Of a DNA stretch of 64,000 bases, positions 1 through 7,715 are shown piece after piece (positions within the stretch are counted from its first letter, which is position 1; every line of letters begins with the position of its first letter). The DNA is from Chloroflexota bacterium (GTDB taxonomy: Bacteria; Vulcanimicrobiota; JAMCWD01): the NCBI GenBank assembly GCA_023475345.1, contig JAMCWD010000050.1, forward strand, positions 1 through 64,000, read 5' to 3'. The notes under the pieces were generated by a model that worked only from the letters and a program-made list of their open reading frames with translations, ran no database searches and had not been told where the DNA came from. Position numbers and translations under genes: made by a program.

Positions 1-160
1 TACCCAGCATAAAAGCCATGCCTGCTATTACCGCCCTTAAATTTATCCCGATCAACGGAATGTCAGAGACGCAAATAACTAAATCCGCCTGGACAACTAT
101 CCCTTTATCCAGTATCCTGTCCAGCAAGTCCGTCAGTGTAGTTTTAGTCTCTCTGTTCAT
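1..160 (-). CDS. GvpA/GvpJ/GvpM-family gas vesicle protein, partial (C-terminus off window)
   Basis: The first 53 residues are visible. They contain the family signature [19 protein letters not shown], followed by ISV-like and LIGINLRAVIAG segments. This is the short amphipathic shell-protein fold shared by GvpA, GvpJ and GvpM. The segment after the signature (IPLIGINLRA) differs from the GvpA at 9882-10100, so this is a minor paralogue (J/M type) rather than the main shell protein. ATG at 158-160 is preceded by a GGGGG stretch. It is the last visible gene of the minus-strand gvp operon, 20 bp after gvpF/L. The exact J versus M assignment cannot be made without the C-terminus. Confidence 0.85.
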   Translation of the reverse strand, partial: MNRETKTTLTDLLDRILDKGIVVQADLVICVSDIPLIGINLRAVIAGMAFMLG

Positions 161-180
161 CCGGCCCCCGTTTCATTTTT

Positions 181-939
181 TTATACAAAACTATAGGGAG
201 GGAAGGGTCCGACAAGGCGGACCTCAAAATTCCATTGATTTTCAATAACCTCCAGCACCTTTTCCATCTCTTCGACTTTGCTTTTATCGACCAGGCAGGA
301 TAAGTTTATCAGCATTTCTTTTCCGTCGGTTTCCTTTAATTTTTCGACTTTTATCTCATCCGCGGCGGTTTGGATTTTTTCATAAATTTCTTTATAAAAT
401 TTTTCGGCGGTTCTGTCCATTTCTTTCTTCAATTCATTATCCAATTTCTTACCCAGCATAAAAGCCATGCCCTTGGATTTTGTTTCTACATCTTTCTTTA
501 ACTTTCTTATTTCTTCGTTTTCCCGGCAGATTTTCTCCGAGATTTCATTTTTGTCCCAGAAAATCTGAACCCCGTATTCAGCTTTTTCCCGGATATGAAG
601 CAGTTGTTGTTGAAATCTTTCATATTCTCCCTCAAGCAGGGTAAGCAAATTCTCCCTGGCGGATTTCCCATTGCTATCTTTAATCACAGTGCCGAATTTA
701 ACAGGTATGACCGCACCCAGTCTTTCCCATGAAAGACTTACTACTTTATCATAAGTCTGAACCCATTCGGCTAATAAATCCGGGTTTTCAAGGTCATATT
801 CATCTAAGGGAAGAATCTGAAAAACAACCTGCAAATCTCTATAGGGGAAACCCAAGACTTCTTTCCCTCCTATTCCGACTTCGCCGGGGAAAAATTTCTC
901 CGGGTTACTCCCGATACAATAAAGGTATAGCCCCTTCAT
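181..939 (-). CDS. Gas vesicle protein GvpF/GvpL family (copy 1)
   Basis: A 252-residue protein of usual GvpF/L length. It begins MKGLYLYCI, carries the family hallmark IPVKFGTVI near residue 80, and ends with GPFPPYSFV, the typical C-terminal motif of the second domain. A charged coiled-coil region (residues about 120-200) links the two ferredoxin-like halves expected for the family. GvpF/L proteins are needed for vesicle assembly and bind GvpA in characterised systems. AGAGGAA precedes the ATG. It is the third GvpF/L paralogue of the operon and follows gvpK by 20 bp. F and L cannot be separated by sequence reading alone. Confidence 0.93.
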   Translation of the reverse strand: MKGLYLYCIGSNPEKFFPGEVGIGGKEVLGFPYRDLQVVFQILPLDEYDLENPDLLAEWVQTYDKVVSLSWERLGAVIPVKFGTVIKDSNGKSARENLLTLLEGEYERFQQQLLHIREKAEYGVQIFWDKNEISEKICRENEEIRKLKKDVETKSKGMAFMLGKKLDNELKKEMDRTAEKFYKEIYEKIQTAADEIKVEKLKETDGKEMLINLSCLVDKSKVEEMEKVLEVIENQWNFEVRLVGPFPPYSFV

Positions 940-959
940 TTCCTCTTTCCCCCGTATTT

Positions 960-1274
960 CTAATTAATTGAAACTTCCTGCCATTTTTCGGGGTTAATCA
1001 TTTTGTTTATTACATCATCGACTATATCGTCCAGGCCGCCCCTGACCGACCGGACAGCACCGGCTATTCCATGTTCTTCCATTATCTGTTCAATGGCCCG
1101 CTCCAGATCCATTAAAGCCTCCCCCAGTCTTTCCACTTCCTCATCGGTCAAATCTCCGCTTTCCATTCGTTTTAAGGCTTGGGTCTGTAAAGCATCCTTG
1201 ATAATCTCAACCAGGGCGACGGCCAGCCCCAAAAGTCCTTGTTTTAAGTTGTTTTCATCTATATTTATCGCCAT
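960..1274 (-). CDS. gvpK: Gas vesicle protein GvpK
   Basis: A 104-residue protein with the GvpK core: an NIDENNLKQGLLGLAVALVE-like helix, then QALKRMESGDLTDEEVERLG and LMDLERAIEQIMEEHGI, all typical of the family. A C-terminal extension of about 30 residues (AVRSVRGGLDDIVDDVIN) goes beyond the core and may be amphipathic. GvpK is an accessory assembly protein of unknown biochemical activity. The ATG lies 4 bp after the stop of the preceding Hsp20 gene with only a weak ribosome-binding site, so translation is probably coupled. Confidence 0.93.
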   Translation of the reverse strand: MAINIDENNLKQGLLGLAVALVEIIKDALQTQALKRMESGDLTDEEVERLGEALMDLERAIEQIMEEHGIAGAVRSVRGGLDDIVDDVINKMINPEKWQEVSIN

Positions 1275-1278
1275 TTTC

Positions 1279-1710
1279 TTACTTTACAACCTTGATCACC
1301 AGGATCCCGTTCCGGTAAGAATACTCCGGGTTTTGTTCGATGTGGAAAGGAAGAGGAATTTCATGAGAAAATTTACCGGCCGAGATCTGAAGCGAATTTT
1401 CCCCCGGTTGTAATACTACGTCCTTCTCCTCAACCCCCGGCAACTCTACAATTATGCGGAGATAATCTCCTTCGTCAAAAATATCGACCTGGGGTTCCCT
1501 GGCGGGCTGATTCCGGGATTCTTTTTTCCTTTTAAACTCTGTTTGTGTTTCTCCCCGTAATCTTTTTTCGATTTCCTCATCTTTTTCTTTCAATCTTTCC
1601 CTGAAAGCAGGAGAAGATTTGGCAATATTTACTAAAGAATCAAGTCCCGGAAAAATCTTTCCCAATTCCTTTAAAGATTTTTCAGTAATGCCGGGCTCTT
1701 TTGTTTCCAT
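1279..1710 (-). CDS. Hsp20/alpha-crystallin-type small chaperone of the gvp operon (copy 2)
   Basis: 143 residues. The C-terminal half (about 73-143) is an alpha-crystallin domain: VDIFDEGDYLRIIVELPGVE, then LQPGENSLQISAG and the final strand YRNGILVIKVVK. The N-terminal half is charged and helical, with a PGLDSLVNIAKSSPAFRERL segment. Gvp clusters often contain such a protein (GvpH-like), thought to stabilise gas vesicle proteins. It ends at the last strand and lacks the I-x-I tail used for oligomer contacts in classical Hsp20. GGGAGG precedes the ATG. It lies between the AbrB gene and gvpK. Confidence 0.88.
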   Translation of the reverse strand: METKEPGITEKSLKELGKIFPGLDSLVNIAKSSPAFRERLKEKDEEIEKRLRGETQTEFKRKKESRNQPAREPQVDIFDEGDYLRIIVELPGVEEKDVVLQPGENSLQISAGKFSHEIPLPFHIEQNPEYSYRNGILVIKVVK

Positions 1711-1774
1711 AACTACACCTCCCGAATTTGTTTCAGCCTTATCCGAAAGCGGCTCATATTAATAATAATCCCCT

Positions 1775-1987
1775 TTAATCCTCTTCATCTGAGAGATAAT
1801 TATCGACCCCTACTGCTTCCCCGGCTGATTTTCTTTTGTTGATGGTCAGAAACGGACTCTTTTCAGTACCTGCAATTTTTATCTCCACCATTTGTCCTTC
1901 TTTCAGACCCAGACTTCTTCTCGCATGTCCCGGGATTAATATTTTTCCGTCCTTATCCAGTTTGGAAAAAATTCTCACCAGGCTCAT
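1775..1987 (-). CDS. AbrB/MazE-type swapped-hairpin DNA-binding protein
   Basis: 70 residues beginning MSLVRIFSKLDKDGKILIPG, the AbrB-like beta-hairpin. It continues ARRSLGLKEGQMVEIKI, the canonical second half of a SpoVT-AbrB domain. The C-terminal tail is acidic. The internal ATG at 1985-1987 was chosen because AGGGGG lies at good spacing upstream. The longer form (start 2008) adds seven unlikely residues. It sits inside the gvp operon, so it may autoregulate gas vesicle genes or be the antitoxin-like half of an incomplete pair. No toxin partner is visible next to it. Confidence 0.85.
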   Translation of the reverse strand: MSLVRIFSKLDKDGKILIPGHARRSLGLKEGQMVEIKIAGTEKSPFLTINKRKSAGEAVGVDNYLSDEED

Positions 1988-2018
1988 CTTTATACCCCCT
2001 AACAACAAACTACAGATT

Positions 2019-2363
2019 TTATACGGCTATTGCTTTCAACTTTGCCGGCAGCCAGCCGCACCAGGGACACCCGGAGGCTAAAAGATCTTCCTTTGGAGTT
2101 TCTTTTCCGCATTCCGGACAGGTTTCTTTCAATCTCAAGTCTTTCCACCCCGGGGTTTCCATATTTATTCCGCTGGGAAAAAGAAGTCCGTATCTTGCCG
2201 CAGTCTCAAGGGAGGCTATAGTAGCCTTTAACTTAATGCCCAGGATCTCAACCCCGACTATCGAAACAGAGATATCAGCGTTAATCACAACCCCTTTATC
2301 CAGTATCCTGTCAATAATATCCGCAAGGGTTCTGGCGGTTTTCCCGTTTTCTCCCGGCGGCAT
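2019..2363 (-). CDS. GvpA/GvpJ-family protein with C-terminal zinc ribbon
   Basis: 114 residues. Residues about 12-63 are a GvpA/J domain: [20 protein letters not shown], then VGVEILGIKLKATIASLETA. The tail contains CPECGKE and CPWCGW, two CxxC knuckles about 17 residues apart, as in a zinc ribbon. GvpA-like proteins normally end without a metal site, so this is either a shell-associated minor protein with a metal-binding tail or an adaptor linking the shell to a partner. AAGGATG precedes the ATG. It lies between gvpO and the AbrB gene. The domain calls are firm, but the function of the tail is inference. Confidence 0.88.
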   Translation of the reverse strand: MPPGENGKTARTLADIIDRILDKGVVINADISVSIVGVEILGIKLKATIASLETAARYGLLFPSGINMETPGWKDLRLKETCPECGKETPKEDLLASGCPWCGWLPAKLKAIAV

Positions 2364-2471
2364 TTTATCACATCCTTTCAGTTATTTATTCAGCAGAGTG
2401 TCTCATATATATGATTGGCTACATGAATCGAATTCGGGGACAAATTTCTTGAAATGCCGGAAAATCCGAAT

Positions 2472-2497
2472 ATGTTTCATAACAATTTATGAAACAT
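2472..2497. promoter_or_regulatory. Perfect 11-bp inverted repeat between gvpO and the zinc-ribbon gvpA-like gene
   Basis: ATGTTTCATAA and TTATGAAACAT are separated by CAAT, 12 bp beyond the gvpO stop. No T-run follows on the minus strand, so it is not a standard intrinsic terminator. It could be a protein operator (an AbrB-type protein is encoded just downstream), an mRNA-stabilising hairpin or an internal processing site. Confidence 0.5.
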
Positions 2498-2509
2498 GCC
2501 GCTGGCTTT

Positions 2510-2788
2510 TTATTCGTCTTCTCCGCCTACCATGTCCATTCGTCTTCTCATTCCGCTTCTGCAGAAGGAAAGGAGCTTCCCCTCATTGTCCGTCAATATT
2601 TCATAAATTCCTAAAATGTCTGAACTGTCAGGAATACCATGCCGCTCGACCATTTCCACCACTACCTTCCACTCATTTTCATCTTTTTTAGAAATGCTCA
2701 CAAGTGTAGATGGGTCAAGCCCGGTTAACTTGGCCAGTTCTTCCGCGGCTTCCTTGCCAACCTCAGAAATATTCATATTCATATTCAT
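2510..2788 (-). CDS. gvpO: Gas vesicle protein GvpO
   Basis: 92 residues with the GvpO pattern. An N-terminal helix AAEELAKLTGLDPSTLVSI is followed by WKVVVEMVERHGIPDSSDIL, GIYEILTDNEGKLLSF and an arginine-rich tail. The family is found only in gas vesicle clusters and its role is thought to be regulatory or in assembly. The start is ambiguous because ATG-AAT is repeated three times (2788, 2782, 2776). The first ATG fits the GAGGGGG within the end of gvpG. It is separated from gvpG by 3 bp, which implies coupling. Confidence 0.9.
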   Translation of the reverse strand: MNMNMNISEVGKEAAEELAKLTGLDPSTLVSISKKDENEWKVVVEMVERHGIPDSSDILGIYEILTDNEGKLLSFCRSGMRRRMDMVGGEDE

Positions 2789-2791
2789 TTC

Positions 2792-3034
2792 TTATGCCGC
2801 CCCCTCTTTCATTTTTCTTATGTAATTCAGCCTTTCCATTATCTCCTTTTCCTCTTTCAGGTAATCTTCTTCCGTCATTTCATCCATTTCCAGTTCGGCC
2901 TGCAGCTCATAAAGTTCTTTTTTAAGTTTTGATTCATCGTACAACTCAGCTTCCGCCGCTTCTTTAACTTTTTCTCCGATCCAGACTACCAGGTTTCCCG
3001 GCGCTAAAAGTATATCGTCCAATATAAGACTCAT
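2792..3034 (-). CDS. gvpG: Gas vesicle protein GvpG
   Basis: 80 residues with a hydrophobic N-terminal segment ILDDILLAPGNLVVWIGEKV, typical of GvpG. A charged helical part follows: LYDESKLKKELYELQAELE, then MTEEDYLKEEKEIMERL. GvpG partners with GvpF/L in vesicle assembly. A GGGAGGTG ribosome-binding site precedes the ATG. It lies 13 bp after the second GvpF/L gene, the normal F-G neighbourhood. Confidence 0.9.
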   Translation of the reverse strand: MSLILDDILLAPGNLVVWIGEKVKEAAEAELYDESKLKKELYELQAELEMDEMTEEDYLKEEKEIMERLNYIRKMKEGAA

Positions 3035-3047
3035 TTTTTCACCTCCC

Positions 3048-3800
3048 TCACCATGTTATGGTTATTTCTATAAAATTACAGGGGGGAACAGGTCCCACAT
3101 ATTTAAAGCTTACCCGGCCTTCATACTGAGCCGCCAGTCTCTCGATTTCCCGGGAGAATTCTTTTTCTTTATCCTTTTCTACAAGGAAAGCCGTGTTCAA
3201 GATCATCCTGTCGGAAGAAACAGAATTATCATTGAAATCAAAAGAAAGTTTTTCTAACCCGGTCAGAATTCTCTCTTTTTCCGCTTCTTTTTTGTCCTCC
3301 AGGGCTGACTTTACCATTTCCCCTATCGCCATCCTCAGGTTCCGGGTTTTTTCCGGGGGCTTCTTCTCAATTACGGTTTTTAATTTTTTGATATCCGGGC
3401 ATGTTTCGACAATCTCTTCATATATTTGTTTGATGTCTTTCCAGAGGGCTTTAAGACCGAGTTCCATCTTGCCGGACATTTTTTCCAGCAATTTTTGAAA
3501 TTCCTCATAACGGTCTTCTAAAATCTTTTCTATAATCTCATCTTCATCTCTCTCTCCGATAGTCCCGAACCTGACCGGAAGAACAATATGATTTTCCATT
3601 GCTTCTTCCATCACCATCTGATGAGCCATGAGGTTTTCCCGGGAAATATCATATTCGACAATATCGGAGGGGCTGAATACAAGCCCTAAATCTTTGTAAT
3701 TAATGACGGAAACAGCCTCTTTACACATCCCCCTGGTTTTAAAGGAAGCCTTTTCCGGATCATTGATAAGACAGTATATGTATCTTCCTTCTTTGCTCAT
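3048..3800 (-). CDS. Gas vesicle protein GvpF/GvpL family (copy 2)
   Basis: 250 residues. It starts [12 protein letters not shown], has the core motif VLPVRFGTIG near residue 80, a charged helical middle, and the C-terminal motif VGPVPPCNF. It overlaps the J-domain GvpF/L gene by 4 bp (ATGA), so the two are translationally coupled and probably made in equal amounts. It is 13 bp upstream of gvpG, which makes it the best candidate for GvpF. The three paralogues have diverged strongly, so they are not recent duplicates. Confidence 0.92.
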   Translation of the reverse strand: MSKEGRYIYCLINDPEKASFKTRGMCKEAVSVINYKDLGLVFSPSDIVEYDISRENLMAHQMVMEEAMENHIVLPVRFGTIGERDEDEIIEKILEDRYEEFQKLLEKMSGKMELGLKALWKDIKQIYEEIVETCPDIKKLKTVIEKKPPEKTRNLRMAIGEMVKSALEDKKEAEKERILTGLEKLSFDFNDNSVSSDRMILNTAFLVEKDKEKEFSREIERLAAQYEGRVSFKYVGPVPPCNFIEITITW

Positions 3801-4747
3801 TCCAGCCCCTCCAGATGGATCGGATCCTTCAGATAATCCAGAAGAAAACGATAAGATTTGGTTAATTCTTCAAACTTTTCCTGTGATTCCAGGGAATGAT
3901 CAGGATGCAGTTCCCTGGCTTTTTCCCGGTAAACGCTTTTCAGATTGGAAAGGCTCGCTTCTTGTAAGCCCAGCGCCTCTTTTGCTTTTTCAACTTCCTC
4001 TTTTTCCTTGATCTTGACGGTATAAAAACTATAAGGAGGAAGCGGCCCTACAAGGCGGAAAGTTATCGTGCCTTCATATTTTTCGTCCAGGTCCCTTAAC
4101 CGTTCTTCCAGTTCTTCTTCATTTTCTTTTTTTATTAAAAGAGCGACATTTACGATCATGCTGTCATCCATAAGAGGGTTAAAACGGTGATCTTCCACCA
4201 GGTCTTTTGCCTTCTCCAGGAACTCCCCGGCAAGGTCTTCATTTTTTTTATCCAGGGCGTCTTTTATCATCTTCCCGATTTCCACCCGGTCAACAAAGGT
4301 CTCCTCATAAGGGTTGGAGGCTATTTCTTCCTTATAATTTTTTATTGTCCGGGAACTTTCGCTGATCCCGCTCAATACCGAACTCAGATCGTTCCAGACG
4401 GCCACCAGGTCCCATTCGACCCTCCCTTTTATCTTTTCGAAGATTTCATGGAATTTATTAAGGTTTTTTTCCAGTACCTCCATGATCTCCATCTTTGAAA
4501 CTATGGTTCCGAACTTGACAGGGATAAGGCCGGGGAAAACACTTAATGCCCCTTCGACGACAACCTGGTGTTCGGCAAGCTGATAAATCAATTCTTCCCG
4601 GGAGATGTCCCGGAGAGAATCGAAAAGAGGGGAACCTATGAGGGCTGCAATATCTTTATAGCGGAAAACTTCTATCTCGTTGTCCCTGATTTTCAAAAAA
4701 GGACGGCTGAAATCTCCCGGTTGTACTATCCCGTAAAAATATTTCAT
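3797..4747 (-). CDS. GvpF/GvpL-family protein fused to a C-terminal J domain
   Basis: 316 residues from ATG 4745-4747. This start overlaps the Cdc48 stop by 4 bp and replaces a longer in-frame form that would run into the upstream gene. Residues 1-245 are Gvp[20 protein letters not shown], and [13 protein letters not shown] at the end of the fold. The last 60 residues read [20 protein letters not shown], then [10 protein letters not shown] and [15 protein letters not shown]. This is a J-domain helix II, the HPD motif and helix III. J domains stimulate Hsp70 ATPases, so the fusion suggests delivery of a gas vesicle client to DnaK. No DnaK gene is in this window. Confidence 0.9.
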   Translation of the reverse strand: MKYFYGIVQPGDFSRPFLKIRDNEIEVFRYKDIAALIGSPLFDSLRDISREELIYQLAEHQVVVEGALSVFPGLIPVKFGTIVSKMEIMEVLEKNLNKFHEIFEKIKGRVEWDLVAVWNDLSSVLSGISESSRTIKNYKEEIASNPYEETFVDRVEIGKMIKDALDKKNEDLAGEFLEKAKDLVEDHRFNPLMDDSMIVNVALLIKKENEEELEERLRDLDEKYEGTITFRLVGPLPPYSFYTVKIKEKEEVEKAKEALGLQEASLSNLKSVYREKARELHPDHSLESQEKFEELTKSYRFLLDYLKDPIHLEGLE

Positions 4748-6879
4748 TTCATCACCTCTTTGAAATGCTTGAGTGAAATTTTTAACTGAGAAAGATCGGT
4801 TTCTTTTTTCTCCAGGAATTCTCTGATTGCGGCCAGAGCCGCTTTCCTGCAAATCGACTCGATATCGGCGCCGACTACCCCCTCGGTCTGAGAGGCTAAT
4901 TTTTCGAGAACCACATCGTCCGCCAGAGGCTTCCCCCTGGTGTGCACTTTAAATATCTCATATCTTGCCCCCTTATCCGGGGAGGGCAGCTCGATTAAAT
5001 GCTCGAACCTGCCTGCTCTTAACAGGGCGGAATCAATTATATCTATCCTGTTTGTCGCCCCTAAAACAACCACGCCTTTCAGATCTTCTATACCGTCCAT
5101 CTCGGATAAAAACTGGCTTATCACTCTTTCCGTGGTATGGCCGGAAGTTTCCCAGCCGCCCCTTGTAGGGGTGATGCTGTCTATTTCATCAAAAAACAGG
5201 ATACATGGGGAGGCTTGCCTGGCTTTTTTAAATATTTCCCTTACCGCTCTCTCCGATTCTCCCATGTACTTGGAAATTAAAGCCGGGCCTTTGATCGCGA
5301 TAAAATTTACCCCGCTCTCCCTGGCTGCCGCTTTAGCCAGGAGGGTCTTTCCTGTCCCGGGCTTGCCGTAAAGGATTATTCCTTTCGGTGGCCTGGTTTT
5401 TGCGCATTCGAATATTTCGGGATGATTCATCGGCCAATCGATAGTTTCCGTTAAGAGTTTTTTAACTTCCTCCAGGCCGCCTATATCTTCCCATGTAACA
5501 TCGGGAACTTCCGTGAAAAATTCTCTCAAAGCCGAGGGTTCTACCTCAGCAAAGGCTTTCAGAAAGTTATTCATTCCGACCTGTAATTCTAAAAGCAGCT
5601 CATAAGGGATGTAGTTGGCTTCAAAATCTATTTTAGGCAGCAATTCCCTCAAAGCGCTCATGGCCGCTTCCCTGCAGAGCGCCTCCAGATCGGCCCCCAC
5701 ATACCCGTGAGTCATCTCCGCCAATTTTTCCAGGTTCACATCTTCCGAGAGCGGCATCCCCCTGGTGTGAATCTGGAGAATCTCCATTCTCCCATTTTTA
5801 TCCGGGACGCTTATTTCAATTTCCCGGTCGAATCTTCCGGGCCGCCGCAAGGCGGGGTCTAAAACCTGGGGGATATTGGTGGCGCCGATAATTATCACAT
5901 GGCCCCGCTCCTGTAAACCGTCCATCAGGGCTAAAAGCTGGGCTACCACCCTTCTCTCCACCTGTTTTTCGCCTCCCAATTCTTCTCTTTTGGGGGCTAT
6001 GGCATCGATTTCATCCATGAAAATAATGCTGGGAGCATTGGCCTGGGCTTCTTCAAATACTTTTCGCAGGTTGGCTTCGCTTTCGCCATAAAATTTGTGC
6101 ATTATCTCGGGGCCGCTTAAATGGACAAAGTGAGCATCGGTTTCATTGGCTACCACCCTGGCAATCAAGGTTTTGCCGCATCCCGGAGGGCCGTGAAGCA
6201 ATACCCCCTTGGGCGCATCTATTCCAAGCCTTTCAAATACCTCCGGGTATTTCAGGGGAAGTTCTATCATCTCCCGGATCCGCTGGATCTCTTTGCCGAG
6301 TCCCCCGATGTCTTCATAAGAAAATTTGACCCCTTTGCCCGCAGGGAGCTTGTCCGATTTTATCGTGATCTTGGTATTGGAATGGATGAGCACCACATCC
6401 TTGGGATGGGTTTCAACTACGGAAAAATCCCTGAAGCCGCTGCCGAATAAGGCGATTCGTACCCGGTCCCCGGAAACTAAAGTTAAGCCTTCTATTAATT
6501 TCCCTATGTACTTCGTATCACTTTCTTTGAAAGCCGCCGCAGAGGTTAAAGGAGCCAGTATTACCTGGCTTGCCGCCCTGGAATCGGCTTTTGAAATCTC
6601 TACTTTTTCATCCATGCTTACCTGGGCGTTTTCCCTGGTGATGCCGTCTATTTTGATGAGCCCCTTTCCCCGGTCCTCCATATGAGTCGGCATTAGCCTG
6701 GCATAAGTTTTCCTCTTTCCCGAAATCTCGACAATATTTCCTACTTCAGCATCGACCTTCTCCATATCACAGGGATCCAGACGGGCAAATCCCCTTCCCA
6801 CATCCCTGGGAAGCGCTTCAGAAACCTTTAAAGTTAAGATGCCTGCCTGCTCTTTCATATTTGATTTTGCCTCTTTCAT
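4744..6879 (-). CDS. Cdc48/VAT-family AAA+ ATPase of the gvp operon
   Basis: 711 residues. The N-terminal part (about 10-180) is a Cdc48-type substrate-binding domain ([20 protein letters not shown]). Two AAA modules follow. D1 has Walker A GPPGCGKT, Walker B IIFMDEID and the arginine-finger region [12 protein letters not shown]2 has [16 protein letters not shown] and [12 protein letters not shown]. Both ATPase sites look intact, and the length is near that of archaeal VAT. Family members unfold or disassemble protein complexes. A role in vesicle protein turnover or assembly is inferred from the operon, 2 bp after one Hsp20 gene and overlapping the J-domain gene. Confidence 0.93.
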   Translation of the reverse strand: MKEAKSNMKEQAGILTLKVSEALPRDVGRGFARLDPCDMEKVDAEVGNIVEISGKRKTYARLMPTHMEDRGKGLIKIDGITRENAQVSMDEKVEISKADSRAASQVILAPLTSAAAFKESDTKYIGKLIEGLTLVSGDRVRIALFGSGFRDFSVVETHPKDVVLIHSNTKITIKSDKLPAGKGVKFSYEDIGGLGKEIQRIREMIELPLKYPEVFERLGIDAPKGVLLHGPPGCGKTLIARVVANETDAHFVHLSGPEIMHKFYGESEANLRKVFEEAQANAPSIIFMDEIDAIAPKREELGGEKQVERRVVAQLLALMDGLQERGHVIIIGATNIPQVLDPALRRPGRFDREIEISVPDKNGRMEILQIHTRGMPLSEDVNLEKLAEMTHGYVGADLEALCREAAMSALRELLPKIDFEANYIPYELLLELQVGMNNFLKAFAEVEPSALREFFTEVPDVTWEDIGGLEEVKKLLTETIDWPMNHPEIFECAKTRPPKGIILYGKPGTGKTLLAKAAARESGVNFIAIKGPALISKYMGESERAVREIFKKARQASPCILFFDEIDSITPTRGGWETSGHTTERVISQFLSEMDGIEDLKGVVVLGATNRIDIIDSALLRAGRFEHLIELPSPDKGARYEIFKVHTRGKPLADDVVLEKLASQTEGVVGADIESICRKAALAAIREFLEKKETDLSQLKISLKHFKEVMK

Positions 6880-6881
6880 TA

Positions 6882-7394
6882 TTAACTTTGCTTCTTTGAA
6901 AAGATTATTTCCAGGATCCCGTTCTTATAAGAGGTTTTTGCCGGGGTTTTTTCTACAGCCGACGGAAGAAGGATCTCTTTTGCATATCTTTTACCGGCAT
7001 TTTCCGCCTCGAGTTTTAATATGTCGCCTTCTACATCAATTTTGATCTTTTCTTGCTCTATGCCGGGAAGTTCCGCCACTACCAGAATTCGTTCTTCCTC
7101 GACAATTATATCGGTCAGAGGCTCCCTTACCTCTTCAACCGCTATCCCTTTTTCGGTTTCTTTTATATTCCCAAACCGTTCCACAGTAGGTTTTCCGCCA
7201 AGGCCCATCTTTATTGAAAAACCATAGACGCCCCTGGCATCTTCGGACAGCCCGGGGATCTTTAGTTCGCCTGTTTCGCTGTACTTTTCTTCTCCCTTTT
7301 CCATCATATCGGAGAGAATACCCAGGACACCGCCAATCCCTTTGAAAATTCCGCCCGCATCGATATCGAACTTCGCCTTTGTTTCCCTGGCCAT
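6882..7394 (-). CDS. Hsp20-type small chaperone, GvpH-like (copy 1)
   Basis: 170 residues. The N-terminal part includes [18 protein letters not shown] and [20 protein letters not shown], a stretch common in GvpH-type proteins. The C-terminal part is an alpha-crystallin domain: [38 protein letters not shown] and [15 protein letters not shown] 7392-7394 was chosen because AAAGGGG lies about 10 nt upstream. A TTG start at 7403 would abut it. It lies just before the Cdc48 gene, so a holdase and an unfoldase are adjacent. Confidence 0.87.
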   Translation of the reverse strand: MARETKAKFDIDAGGIFKGIGGVLGILSDMMEKGEEKYSETGELKIPGLSEDARGVYGFSIKMGLGGKPTVERFGNIKETEKGIAVEEVREPLTDIIVEEERILVVAELPGIEQEKIKIDVEGDILKLEAENAGKRYAKEILLPSAVEKTPAKTSYKNGILEIIFSKKQS

Positions 7395-7412
7395 TTCCGT
7401 CAATCCCCTTTC

Positions 7413-7715
7413 TTAATATTCCAGGACAAATTTTTCCATTTTTTTCTGTTCTTTCTCAGACATTTTTCCTTCCGAATATGCTTCCAATCTTTTTACCTTT
7501 TCTTCCAGGACATTCATCTGTTTGTCCAACTCTGACAACTCTTTTTCTATTTCCCAATCTCTTTGCTTCATGTTTTTTCTCTCGTTCAGGAGAAAATTTC
7601 GCCGCTCTCCCAGCATGAAAAGCTCGATGTAAGCCGAGTTTCCATTTTTACTTGTAGAAATGGCACTAACTCTTTTTATATTTCGCATACCGGGAAGTTT
7701 TTTATACTTTTTCAT
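7413..7715 (-). CDS. Unrecognised 100-residue basic coiled-coil protein in the gvp operon
   Basis: The family is not recognised. The protein starts MKKYKKLPGMRNIKRVSAIS, continues SKNGNSAYIELFMLGERRN, then forms a long charged helix (DWEIEKELSELDKQMNVLEE) predicted to be a coiled coil. Its ATG shares one base with the gvpN stop (TGATG), so it is tightly coupled to GvpN. The position between gvpN and gvpH makes a gas-vesicle role likely, but nothing in the sequence gives an activity. Confidence 0.75.
   Translation of the reverse strand: MKKYKKLPGMRNIKRVSAISTSKNGNSAYIELFMLGERRNFLLNERKNMKQRDWEIEKELSELDKQMNVLEEKVKRLEAYSEGKMSEKEQKKMEKFVLEY

Noticed and set aside
1775..2008. AbrB protein as the antitoxin of a toxin-antitoxin pair
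   Set aside because: No toxin gene is adjacent; both neighbours are gas vesicle genes, so a regulatory role in the operon is more likely.
4748..4852. N-terminal 35-residue extension of the J-domain GvpF/L
   Set aside because: It lies within the Cdc48 coding region; the ATG overlapping the Cdc48 stop has the right GvpF/L start (MKYFYG).
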